Part shown: piece by piece, positions 1 through 5,449 of the stretch
Numbering within the stretch: the stretch's first letter is position 1
Layout of the letters: the number at the start of each line of letters is the position of its first letter
NCBI GenBank assembly: GCA_964614515.1
Contig: CAZTPJ010000127.1
Span: 1 to 6,142, forward strand
Reading direction: 5' to 3'
DNA from: CAZTPJ01 sp964614515
GTDB taxonomy: Bacteria > Planctomycetota > Phycisphaerae > Phycisphaerales > UBA1924
Length of the DNA: 6,142 nt
Notes under the pieces: model-generated
Told to the model about the DNA's origin: nothing
The model's database searches: none
What the model saw: only the letters and a program-made list of their open reading frames with translations
Position numbers and translations under genes: made by a program

Positions 1-143
<143 letters not shown>

Positions 144-309
144 ATGTGTCTGTGCGTTTCACCGCCTCCGATCCTCTGCCGGGGCGGTATCGATCATCAT
201 CCCGCTTCCCATGGGTTTCGGCCGCCCCTGACGGCCTTCACCCGTGGCGACCGCCCTGCGTCCCTCCGGGGCGAAGAGTTGCGCGTGCGCATCATTGACA
301 GCGCTTCGG

Positions 310-1296
310 TCAATCGTGCCCGAGCGACACGGTTTCGCCTTCGTGCGCGATGTTGAAGCCCGCATCGCGAACGTGATGGGCCGCATCGCTCGCGGGGTTG
401 AGCGCGGGGTTGGTGTGGTTGAGGTGAATGAAGCGAATGCGGGCGCGGTGTGATGCGGGAAGCGGCGCGAAGCGACGCAGGCTTTCTTCGATGAAGGGGT
501 GGGGGATCTGCGACATGTCCCGGCCGGGGATCTCGCCGTTGGCGTAGAACGTGCCGTCGAGATAGGCGACATCGACCTTGGCGATTTCATCTTCGATCGA
601 ACGGTCCCACAGTTCCCACTTGTCGATGTCGGGGATGAAGAGGATGCTGCGTGATGGTCCGTCGATGCGAAACGCGACGGTCTCGGAGAACTCGTCGCGG
701 TGTGGGACGAGCATCGGCGTGATGGTCAGGCGATCGTTGAGGATGACCGGTTGATCGGCGGCGAGGGGGCGCAGCGCGATGTTGCCGCTGGTGATGAGCA
801 GGTTCCACGGCCCGTTGTCGGTCAAGAACGCTTGCATTCGCGGCATCGCGTAGACGGGAATCGCGGCATCGCCGATGACTTCACGGCCGAGTTGCATCAG
901 GCCGGTGTAGTGGCCGATGTGGGCGTGGGTGAGGAAGATGCCGGTGAGTTCGGTGCGATTGGTTGCGGTTTCGTGGCGCGTGATGGCGTCGAGGCGCTGG
1001 ACCTGTTCGCGAAGGTCGGGCGTGGCGTCGATGATCCAGCGCTGGTTTGAGGTTGGATCGACGATGGCCAGGCACGAGACGAGTCGGCGCAGTTCGGGAT
1101 TGGACCATGCGGCACGGCAGCAGTCGCGACGGCAGGCCGTCTGTGGGTATCCGGCATCCTGCGCGATGCCGAGGATGACGATGTAGGGGCCGGTCGGGCT
1201 GGCGGGCGCGGTGTGCGTGGATTGGCAGGCGGAGATGATGGCGATGATGGCGAGGAGCAGGATGCCGGCTCGCGCGGTGTGATGTTGCGTGGGCAT
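310..1296 (-). CDS. PqqB-like metallo-beta-lactamase-fold hydrolase, predicted lipoprotein
   Basis: The product has 328 residues. An N-terminal signal (hydrophobic residues 11-23) ends in a lipobox, I21-S22-A23-C24, predicting lipid anchoring outside the cytoplasm. The mature part follows the PqqB branch of the metallo-beta-lactamase superfamily: LGIAQDAGYPQ at 42-52 with nearby cysteines (C55, C59, C60), a THAHIGHYTGL metal-site loop at 123-133, PHRDE at 198-202, IPDIDKW at 221-227, DGTFYANGE at 247-255, IPHP at 264-267 and HLNHTNPAL at 291-299. Likely metal ligands are H124, H126, H129, H199, D223 and H291. The usual Asp of the HxHxDH motif is Gly128, so the site may bind a single metal or be altered. 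PqqB acts in PQQ cofactor synthesis, but no other pqq gene is nearby and cytoplasmic PqqB has no signal peptide. A PQQ role is therefore unlikely and the substrate is unknown. The ATG at 1294-1296 directly precedes the signal peptide; no clear Shine-Dalgarno sequence is visible upstream. Confidence 0.9.
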   Translation of the reverse strand: MPTQHHTARAGILLLAIIAIISACQSTHTAPASPTGPYIVILGIAQDAGYPQTACRRDCCRAAWSNPELRRLVSCLAIVDPTSNQRWIIDATPDLREQVQRLDAITRHETATNRTELTGIFLTHAHIGHYTGLMQLGREVIGDAAIPVYAMPRMQAFLTDNGPWNLLITSGNIALRPLAADQPVILNDRLTITPMLVPHRDEFSETVAFRIDGPSRSILFIPDIDKWELWDRSIEDEIAKVDVAYLDGTFYANGEIPGRDMSQIPHPFIEESLRRFAPLPASHRARIRFIHLNHTNPALNPASDAAHHVRDAGFNIAHEGETVSLGHD

Positions 1297-1343
1297 GGTG
1301 ATGGTATGGTGCTTCGGAGATGAAGCCTGAGGCAGTGGTCACG

Positions 1344-1435
1344 CGCCCTCCGGGCGGGGAAGAAAAAAGGGGGGGGGCGTTCCAGGGGCTGAAGCCCCGG
1401 CAACGATCGCGCGCCCTTCGGGCGAAGAGGGGGGG
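1344..1435. repeat. Cluster of short REP-like GC hairpins with purine runs
   Basis: Three small hairpins lie in tandem: CGCCC-TCC-GGGCG at 1344-1356, GGGGC-TGAA-GCCCC at 1385-1398, and CGCCC-TTC-GGGCG at 1412-1424. The first and third are the same element with one loop change, and each is followed by a GAAGA-type purine stretch and a G run (G9 at 1369-1377, G7 at 1429-1435). A repeated module is therefore visible. Such short palindromes are typical of dispersed REP-like intergenic repeats. None has the U-tract of a terminator. They lie between the divergent hydrolase and tatA genes. Whether they act in RNA stability, supercoiling or nothing cannot be told. Confidence 0.65.
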
Positions 1436-1439
1436 CCGG

Positions 1440-1498
1440 GACGCCCGCACCACTGGATCCTACAGGCGTGCGGGCGAGACGCCCGCACCACCGGATCC
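1440..1498. repeat. 21-bp direct repeat pair spanning a 9-bp-stem hairpin
   Basis: The 21-mer GACGCCCGCACCACYGGATCC occurs at 1440-1460 and at 1478-1498, differing only at 1454 (T) versus 1492 (C), with a 38-bp period. The second copy also supplies the right arm of a perfect hairpin, GTGCGGGCG-AGA-CGCCCGCAC, at 1468-1488. The hairpin core GCGGGCGAG (1470-1478) recurs in the hairpin at 5401-5423, about 4 kb away, which supports a dispersed repeat family over a local accident. Confidence 0.7.
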
Positions 1499-1534
1499 GA
1501 GTGATGAGGCGGGAGTGCGTGTTTTTGTCGCTTA

Positions 1535-1563
1535 TTGACCTGGGGGTGTGGGGCCGCTTGAAT
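1535..1563 (+). promoter_or_regulatory. Candidate sigma70-type promoter for tatA
   Basis: TTGACC at 1535-1540 matches the -35 consensus at 5 of 6 positions. A 17-bp spacer leads to TTGAAT at 1558-1563, which matches the -10 consensus at 4 of 6. Transcription would start about 30-40 bases before the tatA start codon, a normal leader length. The -11 base is not A, which weakens the call, and promoter consensus in this lineage is not well known to me. Confidence 0.4.
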
Positions 1564-1595
1564 AGGGTGCGGCTGAAGGCTGGGTTGCTGGACGA

Positions 1596-1892
1596 ATGGG
1601 GAATCGCATGGAAACGCTCGGGTTCCTTCCGAACATTGGCCCGTGGCAGTGGTTGATTCTGCTGGTGATTGCGTTGTTGCTCTTTGGGCGGAGGCTGCCG
1701 GAGGTCGGGCGCAGCCTTGGCCGTTCGATCGTGGAGTTCCGCAAGGGGATCAAGGGGATCGAGGAGGAGATGGAGGCGGAATCGCGAAAGTCTGAGGAGC
1801 GTCCGAAGCCGCCGCTGACGGGTGGGCAGGATGTTCGCGTGAGCCGCAGTGATGCGGTGGAGAGCGGGGGCTCGGCGGAGGGTCGGGTGTAG
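1596..1892 (+). CDS. tatA: Sec-independent protein translocase subunit TatA/TatE family
   Basis: TatA oligomerises in the inner membrane with TatC (and TatB) to export folded proteins bearing twin-arginine signals. This 98-residue protein has the full family pattern: a short N-terminus, one membrane helix at about 17-30 (WQWLILLVIALLLFG), the FG hinge at 30-31, a RRLPEVGRSLG segment opening the amphipathic helix (about 32-50, SIVEFRKGIKG), then an acidic, charged, probably disordered tail. The length is typical. Two starts compete: ATG at 1596 with only a weak GGA close upstream, and ATG at 1608 with GGGGA at 1598-1602 five bases upstream. The latter would give 94 residues and is equally likely. 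No tatB or tatC is adjacent and the flanking genes are on the opposite strand, so it appears monocistronic. TatA versus TatB cannot be fully settled by sequence, but the short length and FG hinge favour TatA. Confidence 0.93.
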   Translation: MGNRMETLGFLPNIGPWQWLILLVIALLLFGRRLPEVGRSLGRSIVEFRKGIKGIEEEMEAESRKSEERPKPPLTGGQDVRVSRSDAVESGGSAEGRV

Positions 1893-2103
1893 GGCGTGGT
1901 CGTTTGTGTGGCTGCGCGGCGTGTGGTGTGCGCCACTGCCGGCGCGTGATTGGGTCAAACGGTGAATGTGCTGGAGTCGGTGTCCGAAGCCCGTTGGCAG
2001 CGGGCTGGGGAGTCGCGGTGCGCATCACTTGAGGACGTTGGTGGCGTTGGGCAGCCGGGCGTGATGCAGCGGGCGGCATCGGAATCGCGAGGTGTGGGAG
2101 GAA

Positions 2104-2134
2104 GAACACCGAGGATGAGGGATCCTCGGTGTTC
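2104..2134 (-). terminator. Rho-independent-type terminator hairpin after the small lipoprotein gene
   Basis: A perfect 13-bp inverted repeat (left arm 2104-2116, right arm 2122-2134) with a five-base loop GAGGG lies 35 bases past the minus-strand stop at 2170. Read on the minus strand, the stem is followed by TTCCTCCC, a weak pyrimidine tail with few consecutive T, so it is not a textbook terminator. Stem strength and position make termination or 3'-end protection likely. It might also stop plus-strand transcripts from tatA about 210 bases upstream. Confidence 0.75.
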
Positions 2135-2169
2135 ACTGTTGTGTGATGGGCTGGTGAATCGGGAGCGAA

Positions 2170-2622
2170 CTACTGCGCTGTGCGGCCGAGTCGGCCGGAG
2201 AGTTCGTTGATCACGTCGCGTTCGAAGCGTGAGTCGAAGCCTTCTTCCCATGTGCTGGTCCATTGGTTGAATCGCTGCGCATCGGTCTTGATGTCTACCT
2301 TGTCGGGCTCGGTGACGGAGGGGAACTTGACGGTGATGCGTCCGGCCATGACGTTGGTGGCCTGGCCGAGGATGCCGTACTTCCAGCCGGTTCGCATGTA
2401 GCCGCTGGACTTGTCCATGATTTCGATGTCGTAGTTTCGTGCGATGGTGTCGACGGCCGTCTGCCATGACTGCTCGAAGTTGCCCGAGAGTCCGGGGCGG
2501 AGTTCGATGGACTTCCATCCGGCGGTTTGTCGAACGAAGGTTGATGATCCGCCGCATCCGCCGGCGAAGGTGCAGGCGAGGACGACGAGAGCGAAGATGC
2601 TGAGTCTGCTGGCTTGTGTCAC
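2170..2622 (-). CDS. Small predicted lipoprotein of unknown function
   Basis: I start this gene at GTG (2620-2622) and not at the upstream ATG at 2703, because a perfect AAGGAG lies eight bases before the GTG and the upstream extension (MSPFTRQGF...) would place 27 polar residues ahead of the signal peptide. The product is 150 residues: basic start, hydrophobic residues 8-22, then FAGGC with C23 as the likely lipidated cysteine (C17 in VLAC is an alternative). The mature part is about 125 residues, with aromatic and acidic stretches GNFEQSWQTAVDTIARNYDIEIMD (in part at 48-70), SSGYMRTGWKYG (72-83) and alternating strand-like segments RITVKFP (95-101) and KVDIKTDAQ (108-116), ending in a helix ERDVINELSGRLGR. 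This suggests a small helix-plus-sheet domain on the periplasmic side. I do not recognise the family. It is transcribed alone, divergent from the beta-helix gene, and ends at a strong hairpin. Confidence 0.87.
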   Translation of the reverse strand: MTQASRLSIFALVVLACTFAGGCGGSSTFVRQTAGWKSIELRPGLSGNFEQSWQTAVDTIARNYDIEIMDKSSGYMRTGWKYGILGQATNVMAGRITVKFPSVTEPDKVDIKTDAQRFNQWTSTWEEGFDSRFERDVINELSGRLGRTAQ

Positions 2623-2630
2623 GGTTAAAA

Positions 2631-2636
2631 CTCCTT
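2631..2636 (-). promoter_or_regulatory. Shine-Dalgarno site fixing the GTG start of the small lipoprotein
   Basis: AAGGAG on the minus strand (CTCCTT on the plus strand) lies eight bases upstream of GTG 2620-2622. It is the strongest ribosome binding site in the window and decides the start in favour of GTG over the far-upstream ATG. Confidence 0.85.
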
Positions 2637-2683
2637 GTTCTGAGCGTGGGATATCGGCCAAAGGCGCTTGAGTTCTGAATCCT

Positions 2684-2721
2684 TGGCGCGTGAATGGGGA
2701 CATGGCGCGTGACCATCACGC
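2684..2721. promoter_or_regulatory. Repeated GCGTGA half-sites in a divergent promoter region, possible operator
   Basis: TGGCGCGTGA is repeated exactly at 2684-2693 and 2703-2712 (19-bp period). The second copy continues into an inverted partner, giving GCGTGA-CCA-TCACGC at 2707-2721. A further CCATCACGC is found at 2781-2789, matching 2713-2721. The sites sit between the divergent lipoprotein and beta-helix genes, where a shared regulator could bind. The motif is short and the DNA GC-rich, so chance is a real alternative; no regulator gene is visible nearby. Confidence 0.3.
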
Positions 2722-2844
2722 TCGAACTACCGGATCGTCACGGCGGGAATTCGGGCGGGACCTGGTCGTATGTCGTTGTGCCATCACGCCTTACGAATGG
2801 CGACGGCCATGGGACTGCTCTCGCCCTCGGCGGCGACATGTCGT

Positions 2845-2848
2845 AGGA
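2845..2848 (+). promoter_or_regulatory. Ribosome binding site of the beta-helix gene
   Basis: AGGA ends seven bases before the ATG at 2856, and a G-rich stretch fills the gap. Position and sequence support ATG 2856 over the in-frame ATG at 2871, which would also shorten the basic start of the signal peptide. Confidence 0.6.
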
Positions 2849-2855
2849 TGGGGGC

Positions 2856-5219
2856 ATGAGAAATCCATCCATGATCGTCGTAGCGGGGTTTGGCATGGTG
2901 CTGGCGGGGTGTGTGACGGCTCTGGCCGGGCCAGCACATGCGGCGCAGCCCGACGACACCTGGCCGACAATTACGGTGTTTCGCGATGACACGGTCATCC
3001 GCGAGAATTGTCGCGTGGTGATTCCGCCGGGCACAGTGATTGAGGATCTCAACGGCGATGGGGTGATTCACATCGAGGGGGATGGGATCACGGTGGAGTT
3101 CGTGCCGACTGCGGCCGTGCTTCGCGGGGCAGAGCGCAACACGCCATATGACGAGATGACGGGGGTGGGGATTCGGATTGACGGGAAGAAGAATGTGACG
3201 CTGCTGTATCCGCAGGTTCACGGGTTCCGTGTCGGGATCTGGGCGACGCGGGCTGACGGGCTGGTGATTCGGCACGCGGATGTGTCCGAGGGTTTTGCGC
3301 ATCATCTGCGATCGACGCCGCAGGCGGAGGATGGTGGGGATTGGCTTTGGCCGCACCGCAACGACAATCGCGAGTGGATGCAGAACTATGGCGCTGGAGT
3401 GTGCGTGGAGCAGTCGTCGGGTGTGACGATTTCGGACTTGCGTGCGCGACAGCGGCAGAATGGGATCGTTCTGGATCGCGTGACGGACTCGTTCATCTAT
3501 GACTGTGATGCGAGTTTCCTGTCGGGGTGGGGGCTGGCGATGTGGCGGTCGAGCGGGAACCACATCACGCGGAACGCGTTTGACTTCTGCGTGCGCGGGT
3601 ACAGCCACGGGGTGTACAACCGCGGGCAGGACTCGGCGGGCATCCTGATGTTCGAGCAGTGCAGCGAGAACGTGATCGCGGAAAACAGCGCGACGCACGG
3701 GGGCGATGGCGTCTTCGGGTTCGCGGGGCGCGAAGCGCTGGGCGAGATCTGGCTCGAGGGTGAGCGCGAACGACTTCGACGCGAGACGGGACGACGCAAT
3801 GTGGATGATGCGATTGAGTACCCCCAGGCCGTGCTGGACGAGTTCCGGCGACGCGGGTGCAATGACAACTTGTTCATCAACAACGATCTGTCGTATGCGC
3901 CGGCGCATGGGCTTGAGATGACGTTCAGTTTCGGGAACGTGATTCTTCAGAACCGGATGGCGGGCAACGCGATCTGCGGCATCTGGGGGGGCTATTCGCA
4001 GGACACGCTTATCGCGCGGAATGTGTTCGAGGGCAACGGGGAGATGGGCTATGGCCTCGAACGCGGGGGCGTGAACATCGAACACAGCAAGGGCAATCGC
4101 ATTCTTCACAACGAGTTCGCGCGGAATCGCGCTGGCGTGCATTTGTGGTGGGATCCCGATGGAGGCTTCGCGCGGATGCCGTGGGCGAAGGCCAACGGGA
4201 CCGACACGCGCGACAACCTCATCGCGGCCAACACGTTCACCGGCGATCAGGTGGGCGTCCACATGCGTCTGACGCGAGATCGGGAGAATCCGGAGGCGGG
4301 CGTGGCGGAGGCGTGGCTGGCCGGCAACACGTTCACGGATGTGGGCGAGCGCGTGCGAACGGAAGAAGGGGTGGTGATCCGCGAGGAGTCGAACGTGGCG
4401 ATTCCGGAGGTGGAGATTCCGCCGTATCAAGTGTTCGGCGTGAAGCAGCCTGTCGGGTCGCGGGATCATCTTCGCGGGCGCGAGAAGATCGTGATGACGG
4501 ACTGGTTCCCGTGGGATCATGAGTCACCGCTGGTTCGCGAGGTGTCATCGGCGGGGACGGAAGTGGTGTATGAGGTGCATGGGGTCGAGGCGCAGCATGT
4601 CGGCGGGGCGGGTCAGGGCGTGCGCTTCCGTCGTGAAGGCGGGGGCGAGGGTTCGTGGCGGTATGTCGTGACGGCGCAGCGGCCGGGCGTGCATCCGTAC
4701 ACGATCACGGTTGACTCGCCGAACTACACGCGGCAGATTTCGGGGACGCTGTTGTCGGTGGTGTGGGATGTGACGGTGTTCTCGTGGGAGTCGACTCGCG
4801 GGGATGGGCCTGTGCCGCCGCCGGATCTTGAGAAGTGGCGTGCGCTGGCTGATGGCGCGGGCGCGGTCAGGGCGCAGACGGGTTCGCTGCGTTTCGCCTT
4901 TGGCGGCGGCGGACCGAGCAACGTGAAGATTTCAGAGGAAGTCACCGCGGCCGGGTTCAAGGGCGATTACTTCGGGATCATCGCACGAACGACGCTGCCG
5001 CTGCCCGCGGGCAAGTGGCGGGTGTCCACGCGCAGCGATGATGGCGTGCGCGTGATGGTCAATGGTAAGACGGTGATCGAGAACTGGACGCATCACGGCG
5101 CAACCGTGGATCGCGGCGAGTTCACGATGGATGCCGATGGCGAAGCGGAGATCGTGGTGGAGTATTTTGAGATCTTCGGCGCGGCCGTGCTGGAATTTGA
5201 GATTGAAGCGATGAAATGA
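2856..5219 (+). CDS. Exported right-handed parallel beta-helix protein with C-terminal PA14 domain
   Basis: The product has 787 residues. The N-terminal signal carries a good lipobox, L16-A17-G18-C19, and also a possible signal peptidase I site after AHA at 27-29, so it is either lipid-anchored or secreted. Residues about 40-100 form an N-terminal strand cap (VIPPGTVIEDLNGDGVIHI). Residues about 100-500 are beta-helix rungs of the NosD/PbH1 type, with recurring N-x-I/F and NGI, GV turns (GITVEF, NVTLLYPQVHGFRVGIWA, NHITRNAFDF, ENVIAENSATHGGDG, NVILQNRMAGNAICGIWGG, NRILHNEFARNRAGVHL). A charged helical insert interrupts the solenoid at about 291-335. Residues 520-640 look like a strand-rich linker with Ig-like character. 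Residues about 700-785 match PA14: FKGDYFG, then RSDDGVRVMVNGKTVIENW, and a closing EIVVEYFEIFGAAVLEFEIE. PA14 domains often bind carbohydrate, and beta-helices are common in polysaccharide lyases and epimerases. A glycan-related envelope role is inferred, but I cannot identify catalytic residues. A hairpin-rich region follows the stop. Confidence 0.93.
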   Translation: MRNPSMIVVAGFGMVLAGCVTALAGPAHAAQPDDTWPTITVFRDDTVIRENCRVVIPPGTVIEDLNGDGVIHIEGDGITVEFVPTAAVLRGAERNTPYDEMTGVGIRIDGKKNVTLLYPQVHGFRVGIWATRADGLVIRHADVSEGFAHHLRSTPQAEDGGDWLWPHRNDNREWMQNYGAGVCVEQSSGVTISDLRARQRQNGIVLDRVTDSFIYDCDASFLSGWGLAMWRSSGNHITRNAFDFCVRGYSHGVYNRGQDSAGILMFEQCSENVIAENSATHGGDGVFGFAGREALGEIWLEGERERLRRETGRRNVDDAIEYPQAVLDEFRRRGCNDNLFINNDLSYAPAHGLEMTFSFGNVILQNRMAGNAICGIWGGYSQDTLIARNVFEGNGEMGYGLERGGVNIEHSKGNRILHNEFARNRAGVHLWWDPDGGFARMPWAKANGTDTRDNLIAANTFTGDQVGVHMRLTRDRENPEAGVAEAWLAGNTFTDVGERVRTEEGVVIREESNVAIPEVEIPPYQVFGVKQPVGSRDHLRGREKIVMTDWFPWDHESPLVREVSSAGTEVVYEVHGVEAQHVGGAGQGVRFRREGGGEGSWRYVVTAQRPGVHPYTITVDSPNYTRQISGTLLSVVWDVTVFSWESTRGDGPVPPPDLEKWRALADGAGAVRAQTGSLRFAFGGGGPSNVKISEEVTAAGFKGDYFGIIARTTLPLPAGKWRVSTRSDDGVRVMVNGKTVIENWTHHGATVDRGEFTMDADGEAEIVVEYFEIFGAAVLEFEIEAMK

Positions 5220-5279
5220 AGTCTTTTGTGTGATTGTGCCGCTATCGAAGCCGATGGACGTGACGCGCGGCTGCCAGAG

Positions 5280-5312
5280 CACTGAAGTCGCCTCTGGCGA
5301 CTTCAGTGGCAC
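5280..5312. repeat. REP-like hairpin with 13-bp perfect stem
   Basis: CACTGAAGTCGCC (5280-5292) pairs perfectly with 5296-5308 across a TCT loop and is followed by GCAC. It lies about 60 bases after the beta-helix stop. No T-tract follows in either direction, so it is less likely a simple terminator, though it could stabilise a 3' end. CCAGAG at 5274-5279 could instead pair with CTCTGG at 5292-5297, giving an alternative fold. Its outer ends CACTG...CAGTGGCAC are identical to those of the hairpin at 5401. Confidence 0.75.
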
Positions 5313-5324
5313 GGGTGAGTTTGG

Positions 5325-5387
5325 ATTCAGGACTCAGGACTCAGTACCCAGTACTCAGTACTCAGTACCCAGTACTCAGCACTTAGC
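5325..5387. repeat. Nine tandem heptanucleotide repeats (consensus ACTCAGT)
   Basis: Nine uninterrupted 7-mers begin at 5325: ATTCAGG, ACTCAGG, ACTCAGT, ACCCAGT, ACTCAGT, ACTCAGT, ACCCAGT, ACTCAGC and ACTTAGC. A, A and G at positions 1, 5 and 6 are invariant, with changes elsewhere mostly transitions. It resembles the STRR-type heptamer repeats known from cyanobacterial genomes. The plus-strand frame through it reads TQDSVPSTQYSVPSTQ, a repeat-derived peptide I do not regard as a protein. Confidence 0.9.
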
Positions 5388-5400
5388 ACCTGCTGCGACG

Positions 5401-5427
5401 CACTGGCGGGCGAGCCGCCAGTGGCAC
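5401..5427. repeat. REP-like hairpin with 9-bp perfect stem
   Basis: CACTGGCGG (5401-5409) pairs with CCGCCAGTG (5415-5423) across GCGAG, then GCAC follows. It shares its outer ends with the hairpin at 5280, while the inner stem differs but still pairs. The GCGGGCGAG core (5406-5414) is shared with the hairpin at 1468-1488. It lies 23 bases past the minus-strand stop at 5450, reading leftward, so it could also mark the 3' end of that gene. Confidence 0.75.
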
Positions 5428-5449
5428 GCGATGTCGCTTCGCATGGTCA

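Noticed and set aside
220..236. Hairpin GGCCG-CCCCTGA-CGGCC as a terminator for the hydrolase gene
   Set aside because: Only a 5-bp stem with no T-tract in either direction; expected by chance in GC-rich DNA.
1440..1498. Attachment site or transposon end repeats
   Set aside because: The two 21-mers are only 38 bp apart, with no integrase or transposase and no cargo between them.
1320..1538. Plus-strand open frame of 72 codons in the hairpin cluster
   Set aside because: The peptide (GLKPRQRSRALRAKRGG and similar) is translated from the GC hairpin repeats; such repeat-derived frames are not genes.
1930..1945. Hairpin GCGCC-ACTGCC-GGCGC as a tatA terminator
   Set aside because: A 5-bp stem, extended only by G-T wobbles, with no T-run after it; too weak to support.
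2784..4520. Very long open frame on the minus strand opposite the beta-helix gene (578 codons)
   Set aside because: It is rich in Arg, His, Pro and Ala and lacks any domain pattern. It arises from the codon bias of the well-supported plus-strand gene.
5280..5427. CRISPR array
   Set aside because: The repeats are 7 bp and contiguous, without unique spacers, and no cas gene is present.
5422..5438. Possible sigma54 promoter (TGGCAC followed by TCGCT)
   Set aside because: The -12 element lacks the TTGC core, and the TGGCAC is part of the hairpin flank inside a convergent gap with no gene starting downstream on that strand.
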